Assembly: GCA_001692895.1 (NCBI GenBank)
Contig: KV748240.1
Coordinates: 310,001-374,000 of the forward strand
DNA from: Cenococcum geophilum 1.58
Taxonomy: Eukaryota; Ascomycota; Dothideomycetes; Gloniales; Gloniaceae
Direction: 5' to 3'
DNA: 64,000 nt
Part shown: in pieces, positions 10,647 to 22,087 of the stretch
How the letters are laid out: each line of letters begins with the position of its first letter
How positions within the stretch are numbered: position 1 is the stretch's first letter
Notes under the pieces: model-generated
What the model was told of the DNA's origin: nothing
What the model saw: only the letters and a program-made list of their open reading frames with translations
Database searches by the model: none
Program-made: the position numbers and the translations under genes

Positions 10647-12555
10647 TCACGCCTTATACAGTGTGTCCAAGAATCCCTTCGCCAAATCAACCACAACGCT
10701 CTTGTTCGGCAGACTCCCAGCAACCCCATACAATGCCGCTGCGTCTCCCTTCACTGTACCCTTTTCCCCCTTACCCTCCACAATCCGTCTCCGCTCCTTT
10801 TCCCTCACATCCTCTACAACATCAACTAAATCTGCTATAAGTTTATCTACAGCGGCCACAATAGGCAAAGTCACGGCGACATGGATCGCCGGTGGATTTT
10901 GTAACGCATTGAGATGCCATCCTTTATCGCTCATGCCATCAGCAATATCATAGATATCCAGAGAATTAGACAAGAAAGCCACAACAGAAACTAGCGGCCG
11001 TCCAACGACTTTCAAATCTGTTGCAAGCGCCGGGTCCTCGCGGATAGCGCTCTCAATCTTCTTCGTCGCCCCGACAATCTTGTGGCACGCCTCCACGTAC
11101 CCGCTCTCGCCCTGCTTGACGAGACTAGCCCAGCAGCCTGCGATCAAGGCGCCAGGCCGGGACCCTGCAATGCTAGGGGAGGCATAGACACCACCGGACC
11201 AGTCAGCCGAGACAAAGTACTGATATTTACGCAAATTATCGCTACGGTAGAGGACGGTGCTGTTGCCTTTGGGGGCGAAACCGTATTTATGCGTATCACA
11301 GCTGATACTAGTAACACCTTTAAGACGGAAATCGAAGGGTTCGGATTCGAAGCCTGCTTTAACAAGTAGAGGGACCAAGAAGGATCCCAAGCAACAGTCA
11401 ACATGAAGAGGCAGCTTCTTCCGCGATGCGATGCGCGATAGACCGGAAATATCATCGATAATGCCATGGGGGAAGTTTGGAGCGGAACCAACGAGTAAGA
11501 TAGTGTTGGGATTGATGAGACGCGAAACCGAGGGTAAATGCACTTTGTAGTGCGGTGCTTTGCAGGCCACAAGGTGGACCTTTATCTTGAAGTATTCACC
11601 AGCTTTGCGGAAGGCCGTGTGGGCGGTTTCGGGAAGAATCCTTATTTAGTTGTTAGTTTCGACTCATTTCAATCCTCGATTAAGATGATTTCAGTCACAT
11701 TTCTGGCTCCGCAACTCCCCGCTCATTGAATGCTTTCTGTCGGGCACTCAAACATGCCATAAGAATAGACTCTGTTCCTCCGCTCGTCGTGACACCAGCT
11801 GCTCCTTCAGGAGCGTTGAAAAGAGCCAAGACCTACAATATTAATGTCAGAATGTTGTATATGAGCACATACACTGGGCCAGTTTACCATCGCTACGATC
11901 TCAGCCTCCATTTTCCTCACGCCAGGGAACACATCTGGGTGTATCGGATTTGAGACCGTAAATTTTCCAAACGCCTCCGTCTGCAGCCTTAATAGTTCAT
12001 CACCCCCATGATATACAGCTCCACTAACTCTTCCATCCTCCCACCTTGTGTGTTCCATTTCCGCTAGCTTCTCCAAAGCCGCCTTGACCTGATCATCCGA
12101 CCATCCTTCTTGAGGAAGCGTCAGAGTCCTCTCTACACCAGGGCCGCTTGGCACCAATCGCCTTTCCAACTTCAACAACGACTCGGCAATCTGTGTCTGC
12201 ACCTTTGTGCGCACTCCTGGGAGGCGCAGGAAGACGCCATACAAGGTCCGGCAGGTGGAATTGTAGACGTCAACAATAGAGCCACCGATACCTCGGCCTT
12301 TCAATTGATAAAAGGCTTTGCGCGTCCAGCGAAACAGGAAAAGGACGAAGATTATATTACGGAATCTATAGCGATACAAAATCAGAAATGGCGCATGAAT
12401 GGCGCAGAAATGACAACTGGAAATGGATTAGGTAATGCGGAGAGGAGAGCTGCGTACACATCTAGGTTCAACGCGAGAAGCTGCCCCCGCGCGGAGCTCT
12501 TATGAGCTCTAAAAGTGTCGCGCAGACTAACGGGCAACCTTGAAGAGCCAGGCAT
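10647..12555 (-). CDS. DPL1: sphingosine-1-phosphate lyase (Dpl1), PLP-dependent, ER membrane
   Basis: Cleaves phosphorylated long-chain bases to a fatty aldehyde and phosphoethanolamine, the exit step of sphingolipid breakdown. Four exons: 12555-12458, 12365-11888, 11832-11699 and 11640-10647. Exon 1 was placed by the join [17 protein letters not shown], which restores the family N-terminus and its single membrane span (about residues 33-45). The PLP domain shows [14 protein letters not shown], the substrate-side VDCCLGSF and [14 protein letters not shown], whose first lysine is the cofactor lysine. [12 protein letters not shown] lies downstream. The C-terminal third carries a Lys/Glu/Gly-rich insertion before SLPNKSVV. 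All junction phases agree and no internal stop remains. Length, about 570 residues, suits the family. Confidence 0.92.
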
Positions 12556-15506
12556 ACTTCGAAAGTTATGGATTTGTTCTTTGAGGAAACATGGCGAGAG
12601 GGACCGTTAGGAACGACTTCGGTAGTGAATTCAGTCTTCGTACGTCAACCCCATGACATGCGGAAGGTAGGCGCTTGGCAACGGCTTTAAACTCCAATTG
12701 TTGCGGCATCAAATTCACCACACTTAAGATATTCTCCTAACAAATAAAATCTTACCTGCCTATATGGATTTCATGATCCAGATATTAGTGTAGAACATGA
12801 TGTAGTCATATCCCCCGGAAAGGGTGTCCATCCACCATAAATGGCGCCATGGCCGGCTAGTCCATAATTAGTTCACATGCGATTCGTTTCCTCATCGCTA
12901 TGCAGTAGGCGTTTCAGATGGGGTTCTGAGGATGTTCAGAGCAGAGTATAAGGACGCACCATCCCTTCGTCTGTCCTCGGTCGTGTTCGCGCGTCCAATT
13001 CAGAATCGTTAGCTCCCATTACATCTACATCCTCTCCTTCATTCCATGGACTAGCCCGGCCATTACACTGTATTCTGCACTCAACCAGGTTTCTACTAAA
13101 GCCATTGCTCACGGCTGTCTTCTGAGGGTCCGCCGATCACAACTCTTCGGCTTGCTCCCTTCATCTAGCTTTATTCTCAGAAATATACTGCCTTTGTGTA
13201 ACGCTAAAAGATGAAAAATCTAAGTGCTTACTTGAGAAGTTAAATACGCCTAGCAAGCGAAGGTATTGTAGCACGTGAGACCACGTAGACGTTAGATCCA
13301 ATGATATCCTTGATGTTTAATAAATTGTCAAGGCAAATAAAGCTCACGAAATTTCCTGTGGAACGAAAACGAGAATCTAGCAAGCTAAGAGCATACCACG
13401 TTAGAGACATGCCATCTACAGATATCTCTGAGACGCAATATATGAAACCGACTGTCCAGAGGCTATTACTACCAGCTATCCTCCCAAAATGACAGGAGCA
13501 AGATAATATCTAGGCAGAATAGCACAAAAATAAAATAGTAACAAAGATTTAAGACGTCATTGAGCTTATCATATTGTGTGTATCTAGTGGGTGTCCATAT
13601 ATAATGCGCAGAAGCTTAAAGGCTGCTGCACAGTCTATCTAGGATATCTCGCTTGTAGAGACCACGCTCCGCGCGTTACGGATCAATCTGATGGGCCTGT
13701 CGACCTCCGAAAGCGCGGGCAGGCCCAGTAGGTGTGGATAGACGAAGAGGAGGTTCAGCTAGTGCTAACGGCCAGTTAGCTAGGCTGGGGACACGTCTTC
13801 GGTGTCTGAGGAGGGTACGGGGTTATAGTGGCTGGGGAAATGGGCATATTGAGTCGCTAGGTTGAGGCTGCGCAAATGGATTCTAGCTAGCTAAGCAGGC
13901 GGGAGTACCTTAGGGCTCGTGGTAGCTGGTTGAGTGGTGCACCGAGGAATGATGCTGCGTGCGGGCCCTGGCAGACACCCTGTTCGGGAACTTGTGGAAA
14001 CCGATTAAGCGTCGTAATGATGGATAATAGTGAATGTGGATTCTTATTGGCTTGCCGCAGAGAAGCTTGTTGCGATTAACTAAAGAGATATCTGAAAGAT
14101 GTTGCACGCCGGTGTGCTTGTACTGGGATAACTGAGCCTAAAGCAGTGGCCTCTATACCGCTGAAAGATGCAGCTCCTCTACATCTACCCCCCGTCCGAT
14201 AAATTGCTGCCATTTCCGTCTTGTGCGTTCCCGCAACTGTTGAAAATCCGGCTCTGTAAAGGCTCGAGCCAGAAAAAACCGCTGGGAGTTCCCGCCACCC
14301 GGGTAAGCAGTGTGGCCAAGAATCAAATGACACCTAAGACATAACAGGATCGATAGCAAGAATGTGATAGAGCAGATGGCAAGGGAATAATAGGGTGGGT
14401 AGCAAGAATTAGGATACCAACTAACCTAGCGGGGTAGTTTTGTAGTCCGATTGAGAGTCCAGTAATCAATGGTAAATGTATTGGCGCTTTGGGGTGATAT
14501 GTTCTCAGCTTACGTTGATAAGGTTAATAAATTTGCGGCTTGAGGATGACAGACTCCCAGATTTGAGACGAGACTTACGGCTTGACGGTAACAAGCCTAT
14601 AGAACGCTTAAGTGATGCCGCAGTAGTAGCAAGAATTATGTCAGTAAGTTTGAGATAAGTATAAAATAACTGGAGGTAGTTAATGAATGACAAGGGCTGG
14701 GTAACCTAGAAATGATAGCTTTTGAGAGTTGAGAAGCAGTGCTTTGGTAGCTCGTTGGTAGATGAAAAGTGACTGCGCAATCTTGGGACAATAAAATATC
14801 CGAGAAGCGATAGTTCGGTAGCCAGCGAGACGTGGAGAGGTATGTTACGATGAAGGTATAGTAGCCAATAATGATTGACGAGCAAATGATGAAGGCGGAG
14901 TTAGAAGTAGTAGAAAAACCGAGGACCAGATGAGAAGTAGAGATGTGAGTGGAGGTGATATTCGTAGTGGTTTAGCCAAAGGATCATGAAGTTAGACGAG
15001 TGCCTAAAGCAATTCCATAATTGGTAGCTGCGTCTCAGGCCTTGAGTTTCAGTGTGGCACTCGGCTTGAAAACTGTATGAGAAGAGAGGTGAAAAGATGG
15101 AAATAAATTAGTGGTAATAGGTAAAACTATTTACATAAACCTCTTAGTCTACCGGACCTTCTACAGAAACCTCCTTGCAGGGCCTTCAGCGGGCAATGTC
15201 TGTTACGTAGGTGTTAGAAGAGAATGATGCGTATGGAGCAACAAGATGTAAATTCCACGCGCTGAGTTGGTAAAGGATAGGAATAGTACATGCACCTAAA
15301 GGTAGTTAGAGAATAGATATTTAGTATCTATCGGTAATAGGAAGTATTAAAGTGCGGAGAAGGCAATGCCCTGATTGAAGAGGTCGTAAAAACGCTAAAA
15401 CCTCTTCAGTTATTTCAGCGGTATGTTCCATTAGTATGTAATACCGACTACAACCAGCCTTCACGACTAAATCTCCTTGGTAACAATAGACCAGCAATCG
15501 TCGTCT
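12556..15506. other. 2.95-kb gene-poor region
   Basis: I cannot support a gene here. Short open frames (for example 14153-14359 on the minus strand, with GHTAYPGGGNSQRFF) look protein-like but are not recognised and have no start, splice or neighbour support. A short GC-rich imperfect inverted repeat, GGGCCTG and CAGGCCC, lies at about 13692-13725. From about 14,500 to 15,400 the sequence is purine-biased and TA-rich, and could be old repeat DNA. Confidence 0.3.
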
Positions 15507-17884
15507 TCATTCTTCCAAGTGCCATCGGCTATGGGCCAGCATGGCGAAAGTAGGCATCTTAGCTCTACAAGTATCGCACGTGAAAGTCGAATTTTCACCC
15601 AGAGTATCTCCATCGGAATACCACCCATCGTCACCCCTGGCAACGGTGCTGTCCTGCGATCGAGGCAAGACATCTTCAGATCCTCTGTGAGTAACAGATG
15701 GTGTCCGTTCAGTTTCAGACACTGGAGTAAACTCCTTTTCCGTCTCCTCTTCAGCATATATGTCTGGCGAGCGATTTCGGTCTTGCACTTTCCATTGCTT
15801 GAGAACATTATCTTGGATTTTAAACATCTTCGAGATATCTCTGCCCATACCACCCTTACCATCGCTTGCGGCGTCTACTATGTTCATAGCCGCTATATTA
15901 ATCAAACTCAGATTCCACCTACTCTTCTCAGGGTGAAGCTTGCGGAAGAGTGGAACCAAGACATCGGTAACTAGCCGTTCTGCAAGCACGTCGACCCTCT
16001 CAGTCAGATTAAACAAAAAATTTGGCATCGGCGCAGACCGCGAAATCCGGTTGAAGGTGCGACTGCGGCTTCCATCTGGATTGGGAGGTGGACGAGGACG
16101 AGTTGAGAGACGTAAAGCCTTTGGATGAGCTAACCATCTCTTTTTGTTTTGAAGAGCGCTCTCCGATATTGGCTCGATGACAGTCATGTCTGCATCATTA
16201 GGCGAGGGATGCTCTGGCTCGTCCTCGAGTAAATCGACATGCATACGGTTGACAAGGCTTCTTGCCAGCATGTGCAGCTCTTTCAAAACTTCGCGGAAAG
16301 TGTCTAGCCGAACATAGCTGTCTTCGATACTGATCTGCTTGGGCAGACCTCGCGCTTTGCCAACGTTAGTGTCGTCCACTCCATGAATTAGATCCCATAT
16401 CTTTTCACCGATTCCGCGCGGAGCGCCGGGTCCTCCTAAAAGCATTTCGAGGCCCTTGACATTCATGTTAGGATGCAATCGCACATCTTTGACTAAAACC
16501 TTTTCTTTTGGGGGTCCATAAATGAGCTTGTTGTCGGTTTCTGCGGGTTTTTGCAAAATGAACTCTCGTATCTTCTGGGCTAATCTAAATCCAACCCCGG
16601 GAATCCTCTCGATAGGGTGTTCATCAATGAAGTTTGTGATGTTGCTGGGTGCTACACCATCTGAGACGTACGGTGGCATCAGAGTAGTCTGTCCTTTTGG
16701 TTTGTTCAGATTTCCCACGAGTTTTGAAAGTAGTTTCGATGGCCCGATTCCTACAGAAGAAGTGAAGCCTTTTCGCTCCTCTAGTTCTTTTCTTAGAAAT
16801 TGAGCCAGATGGCTTCCAAGATGCAATTTAAGCCGGAGCGTATCAAGCTGGGACGCGCCAAGCAAAGGCTTGTATTGCGAGCACGTGGGGTACGTATCAC
16901 CTGCCACGCAGAAGGCGTCGAAACTGAATCCTATCGTAGGATCAGCCCGAGATAAGCAGAAGAACGAGTTGCTGAGATCATTCCGGTTCAGCAGACTAAA
17001 ATTGTGCTCGATAAGATCGCTAACATCAAGAAAAAGCTAGCAACCATTAGCAAGCAGCCTAACTGGTGATATGCTGACGATAAGCTGTTGAAACAGTTCC
17101 AGATTGAGGCTGTGTTTGAGTTTCAAAATCCTTATTGACGGACTCACCTCATCAAAACCAAGCCTCTCGACTTTGTCGTTCCAAGAGAAGCCACGAAGGA
17201 AAGTATAGAGCTCCTTTGATGCGTTTCTAAATCTAAATGGGATTAGCCAGGCAACAGGCAGACGAGTGATGGGGATAGTACTCTGTGAGATCCTCGCCGG
17301 AAATAATCACAACATCAGGGCAGATTTTCTTCGCTTCCGTGATTAACTATATCACCTCAGTCCATTTAGGGTGTGAGTTTTATGGGAGACGCCATTTCAC
17401 AGACTTGTAGCTTATGTAGGCCCTACGTTCATCAGCATCTTACTACCAAAGCCATGGAGGGACTACCTAGGTACCCTTCTGCGCGCTTCATAATTTACCG
17501 TCACTAGAATCTGTTTCTGTGCCACCCCCAAACTTTGAGATCTAAGCTCTGGCCTCGCAGCCTCAAAGACTGATGCGTAGAAGCAATCCTGGAGGATAAG
17601 ATCGCAGTGTGAGCATTAAAGACGGAGTCCCACATCCCTAAGATAGGGGAGAAAAGATGGCCGAAAAAAGTACATACGTAATCCTAAAGGAGTTAAATTA
17701 GCAGCAACACGTTAGCAAAGATCGCGAAGGGAGTCGTGTAGTGCGGAGAAGAGAGAAGGCGTAGAGCGACGGGCCGGTGAGGATTCCAGAATGCGGCCAT
17801 TGGGGACTAGCCAGGACATACGAAATGGATTATGATAGATTCATGTCTCTGTCTGAGTCTTCTGCTGCGTCTGGTCGTTTCCAT
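15507..17884 (-). CDS. DNA polymerase iota (Y-family translesion polymerase)
   Basis: Seven exons: 17884-17822, 17683-17678, 17588-17475, 17422-17405, 17346-17282, 17232-17148 and 17036-15507, giving 626 residues with consistent phases. The palm begins HESIIIHF, then DY from the 6-nt exon 2, then DCFYASVFEAARPEL. The first Asp is the Y-family metal-binding residue. Later landmarks are VTVNYEARRRGLHKLQ, AKKICPDVVIISGEDL, the second catalytic region RLGFDELFLDVSD, SVGIGPSKLLSKLVGNLNKP and the helix-hairpin-helix IERIPGVGFRLAQKI. A little-finger region follows (about residues 300-480). The C-terminus ends in a short zinc-finger-like CDTCRAKMP...AHSRWH, resembling ubiquitin-binding zinc fingers of translesion polymerases. 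Exon 4 is only 18 nt. Assignment to iota rather than eta is by resemblance of DYDCFY and the GEDL region. Confidence 0.88.
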
Positions 17885-18751
17885 GTCGCCGTCATCCCTC
17901 TGTTGGTAGCGGCAGACGACTGGTCAGCAGCCTCTCTCGTAGGCGCGCAGAGATGTAAAGTTGGCGGTTTCGTGGACATCACGTCGCATAACCTCGTAAG
18001 CTAGTTGGGTTGAAATAAATGTTACAGCAATCCCTCCTGCACTCGAGAGATTCGCAATGGCTTCTGGCGCACTTTGGCCACATTTCTTGGCGGCGGCTTG
18101 CCGTGAACAGCCCTGACGGTCTCCCCTTTTGGGTGCTTAAGGATGCTTAGAGTTGGTTAGGACGCCCTCAACGACGTCTAGACTTGCCCACAATACCCAC
18201 CAGCATGCCTGGGCTCTCTTCGTCCTTCCATGCAGTCGCGGTTTGCCACCAGCCCAGCTGATGCCCAGGTTAAGGCTTCCCGAAAGCCCTAAAAAGCGCC
18301 TTTGATTACCTGTTCTAAAACTAGACGGTGCTAGCGTATATAAATAACTATTGGTCGATCGTCCAGGTTGGAAGGACCAAGGTAAGCCCGGCGCTTGCGT
18401 ATGCAGTTCTCATACATTTTCGAAAATCATCCTCCCCGCCTTGCCCGCCATGCATGGTTTAACGTTGTCTCTCGACAGGCTTCCCGTTTCATCTGAGTAT
18501 ATATCCTCCATAATTCTCCCCGCTGCTCCTGGTTGAGCTGGGTCCTTATTTTCATTCCCGTTTTCTGCCCTAGGCTCCCTGTAAGCCCTGCTGATCATAT
18601 TCCGTCAGCAGCCGCAATACTGCTTGCGCCTCCAAACTTGGATACGAACTACTTGCCTGAGGACGGCTCCCCTCTCTTATCAGAGACAGGTTCCTCCATC
18701 CTGGGCTTAGAAAGGGTCACGAACGTCTCGAGCGACACAAGCCTACCGCGC
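17885..18751. other. divergent upstream region, polymerase iota / Ser-rich hypothetical
   Basis: Contains both promoters. The frame of the downstream gene is open upstream to 18533 without an ATG, so an upstream exon or leader could lie here. Nothing else is identifiable. Confidence 0.3.
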
Positions 18752-19843
18752 ATGATGCTCGCTATATCGCAATCGATGCGACCATCCTCTCAGTCTCGTG
18801 AACACATTTCACCCTCCACCATGACCACCTCACTCGCCATATTACCTCAAAGGCAGCCCGCTCTCATCCGACCAGACACACCCTCCCAGCGACCGAAACT
18901 CCAGCTTCAAACAACTCAGATACGAACCTTTGGCAAAGGCTCAAGTCTTCGACTGGACACTCTTTCCGCAGTGTCCCCCACTGTGCGAAATACCTTCTCA
19001 AACGCATATGAGGCACCGGTTTCGGCAGCGCCAGCCTTGGGCAAACCTGTGAAGCCTCGATTGTCAATCGACAGTACTGTAGCTACCCAGGCTTCCTCGA
19101 GCTCCGCAACTGCATTGCGACTCGATACAAGTACCCCAAACTCTACTACAAGCTCAGCATCAACCCTCTCATCCGCTTCAACCTCTGCATCATCAACTGA
19201 TTCCGCTACCATTCGAATTCCCTACAAACTCTCACACAATCTTCCTTCAATACTCACCAACAGCCCTGTGCAATCACTACAACCGCGCAGGATGACTGCC
19301 TCGCGTCCTATGTTTCCAGCGACGAAGAAAGTGTCGTTTCGTACTCCTCTGGAGGAGGAGATCAAGACTGTCAAATATACTTTAGCGCATTCGGATATTG
19401 ATGCTTCGACATCTTCTGTCGCCTCAGTCGAATCGTCCGAACCATCCGAATCATCCGAATCATCGTCATCTACCTTTACTGCAAGCAATTCTACATCATC
19501 GGAGTCTAAGCCATCCTTACTTTCGCCTTCATCCTGGTCTTTGTCAATTTCCGCATCATCCAGCTCAACATCCTCAGCCGCGTCACCATCGCCGATTCCT
19601 TCATCGCCTTCGGAGCAATCAAGCTCACCTACGCTGTCCACATCAGAAGAGTCGCCGAGGTCGCGCGCACCAAGAACAGGCGAGAAGCGGGACTCCTCAT
19701 CATCTGAGTCGGACAGCGACTCCTGCCCAGAAACTCCCGTCGCTGGACGTCGGAAAAGACGAAGAGAATGGGTGTGGACATTAGGACCGATTGGGAAGCA
19801 TTCATTATCTAGCGAGACAAGCACAAGTGATGACAGCAGCTGA
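18752..19843 (+). CDS. Ser/Thr-rich fungal hypothetical protein with conserved basic C-terminus
   Basis: The first in-frame ATG gives 363 residues; the frame is open for 73 further codons upstream, so an earlier exon is possible. Most of the protein is low complexity, with long Ser/Thr/Pro tracts (residues about 105-135 and 210-330). Two islands look conserved. One is KKVSFRTPLEEEIKTVKYTLAHSDI near residue 190-215, preceded by a Pro/Arg linker. The other is the near-terminal RRKRRREWVWTLGPIGKH. I recall this pairing from uncharacterised Pezizomycotina proteins but know no function. The Arg/Lys cluster could be a nuclear localisation signal (inference). No membrane segment or signal peptide is visible. 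Confidence 0.65.
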   Translation: MMLAISQSMRPSSQSREHISPSTMTTSLAILPQRQPALIRPDTPSQRPKLQLQTTQIRTFGKGSSLRLDTLSAVSPTVRNTFSNAYEAPVSAAPALGKPVKPRLSIDSTVATQASSSSATALRLDTSTPNSTTSSASTLSSASTSASSTDSATIRIPYKLSHNLPSILTNSPVQSLQPRRMTASRPMFPATKKVSFRTPLEEEIKTVKYTLAHSDIDASTSSVASVESSEPSESSESSSSTFTASNSTSSESKPSLLSPSSWSLSISASSSSTSSAASPSPIPSSPSEQSSSPTLSTSEESPRSRAPRTGEKRDSSSSESDSDSCPETPVAGRRKRRREWVWTLGPIGKHSLSSETSTSDDSS

Positions 19844-20927
19844 TTAATGGTCACCGCAAGAGTTAAACGCACTCGCTGTGGTTTTGATATATATACGATG
19901 GGACGAACATTGCATGGGTGGTGTTATTGAGCGACGAACATGTTTTTCTGGCATTATTTACTGCATTTTCACTGGAGTTTCCACATTCTATGATACCACA
20001 AATCTAGGCGAAGAGCATCAATGGCGTATTCTCTCATATTGTTTCAACAAATGCATAATATCTCTTCGCGAATTTGCTGCATTTAACTGGGCAAGAAGCG
20101 GTGGTCATGTGTCTAAGAATCGGTTCTGTGAGGAGACAGGATCACGTCGTTGGTACATTTTCCCAGTTGCAATATATAGATACTTGGAAAGCATATCAAA
20201 GTTGCTACTAAGCCCCTCCGCGAGCTTAGGGGCATTTCAACCACTCATCTAGAGTCAACCGTTTTGAGACTGTTATAACCCTCATACGAACCATGAACGA
20301 ACAAGCCGGTTATGTTTGCACAATATCTTTCATGACTATGCCTAAGTGGCGCCTAGGTTCTATACGGTTGCTTCAGCAATTTTAGACAGCTACATACTCC
20401 AGCAAACACCCTAATCGACGAGGCTTGATGGCTTCAGCAATTATTCCAGCCCAAGGTAATGTCTTCAGAGCACGTGATAGGTTTCAGGTTACCTCGTAAA
20501 TCAGACGTCCGTAGTATGAGGTAGCATTCAGGTCGTGACCTCACTTGGAATACTTCGCTCTTTCAACTGCTTTTGACAATAACACGGGTAATTGCTGCTG
20601 ACAAGCTACATGGCCGCCATCAACGTATGTGTAAACCCAGATTTGTATAATTTTTTTTTGCATACATGCCTTCATTTCCTCCAAATAATCGTCATCTGCA
20701 CTCATAACAATCGTTAATAATTCTCATCGTTTCAATTTCTGACATGACTTCTGGACAAAAAGATCATTCTAAATCAGGTTTGTGCAAAGGAGATTAGACT
20801 AGCACACTACGCAGCAGCTGATTGTCACAGGCGAGCAAACACGCCTCGTTCAGCACGGTGATAGACGACGCCGAATACCACAAAAGAGCAACCAGCTCCT
20901 CAAGAGACGATAGTTACGCAGTCTAGG
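19844..20927. other. intergenic region
   Basis: No supported gene. A possible short first exon for the next gene exists at about 20612-20626 (ATG followed by four codons and a GTATGT donor), but no matching acceptor could be argued with confidence. Confidence 0.3.
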
Positions 20928-22087
20928 ATGCCCTATATCAATGGAGATGCACGACAACCAACTGTGTCCCCGAATTATTCTCCCGATCTAGTTGCTAAGG
21001 TCACATCCACACTCGTTAATCGCGCGCTCAGCTATGTAAATTTTCTTGTTTCGAAGTCGCCGATGCGTCTCTTTGAGTTTTGTGATCTGGAAATGTAAGT
21101 CTGGAACACTCCAGCCAATTTCTAGTAAGACTTACTTACAAAAACACCAACAGAATGCCCGGGTTCCTCCGCCGCTGCTGTCAGGCTATGCTCGCTGAGC
21201 AGTGGAAGCACCAGCTCCCTGTTATCCAAAAGAAGTCACCAGCCGTACTCGCTGCCATCATTCTTGAATCCGCTCTTAGCAAGATTACCGGCCCTATAAA
21301 CAACTCAAAGCTTACAGTCATTGACTTTTGCGCCGGCGGCGGAGGCCCCACGCCTATTCTCGAACGAACAATCAATGCTACGCGAACTGCTGCAGGGCAG
21401 CCACCCCTTGAGTTCCTAATGAGCGATCTGTATCCGCACATAGACGCATGGATGGCTTCAAGCTCTGGTTCCGACTACCTCAACTTCATCCCTCAGCCTG
21501 TTGATGCTACTTCACCCCCAATCGCTGCACTCAATTCTGAGTTCACCGAAACGAATTCAGAGAACAGTTTCCGCTCTGACACACATGTGTTCCGTCTATT
21601 TTGCCTCGCCTTTCATCACTTTGACAATGATATGGCGAAGCAGGTCCTCGATAGCACCCTGAAGACGTCCGATGGATTTGCAATAGTGGAGCTGCAGGAT
21701 CGCAGGATTGGTTGCTTGCTGCTGATGCTTTGTAATTTTTTCCTTGCTTTCCTTGTCACAATTTTCTGGTTTAAGTTCTGGTGTGACCCTCTTCAGGTTT
21801 TCTTCACGTACATTTGTCCCGTTCTGCCAGCCGCGCTCACCTGGGATGGGCTTGTAAGCTGCTTAAGGACAAGAGAATTCGAGGAGGTGATGGACCTAGT
21901 CCAAGAGATTGCAGATCCCTTAGTGATTACGACAGAAGTCCGGGACGACGGATTAGCTATCAAGAGATGCGGCACGGCGGGATGGGTTTTTGAAGGAGGA
22001 CGGAGAAGGCATACATTCCCATTTGGATATGTGAATTGGGTTATTGGGATAAAGGCATCGTCCAAGGATGGTGACGGCGATCGATGA
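20928..22087 (+). CDS. methyltransferase-like membrane protein (fungal)
   Basis: Two exons, 20928-21094 and 21154-22087 (GTAAGT donor, CCAACAG acceptor, phase 2), give 366 residues. After an N-terminal helical stretch, VIDFCAGGGGPTP is a clear SAM-binding motif I, followed by EFLMSDLYPH (motif II position) and FRLFCLAFHHFDN, the usual post-II/IV block of class I methyltransferases. After ELQDRRIG comes a strongly hydrophobic region of about 50 residues, likely two membrane spans, then a domain containing DGLVSCLRTREFEEVM and a GWVFEGGRRRHTFPFGYVNWVIG terminus split by a Gly/Arg turn. The substrate is unknown. I recall this architecture only as a conserved fungal hypothetical. The start is the first ATG in an open exon; an additional upstream exon cannot be excluded. 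Confidence 0.78.

Noticed and set aside
13692..13725. GGGCCTG/CAGGCCC inverted repeat as a transposon end or terminator
   Set aside because: Seven-base arms only, no matching partner end or target duplication found.
14076..14359. Two overlapping minus-strand open frames, one with GHTAYPGGGNSQRFF
   Set aside because: Protein-like wording but no family I recognise, no start or splice context; left as unassigned.
19222..19872. Acidic minus-strand open frame
   Set aside because: It is the antisense of Ser codons in the Ser-rich hypothetical gene, giving Asp/Glu-rich nonsense.
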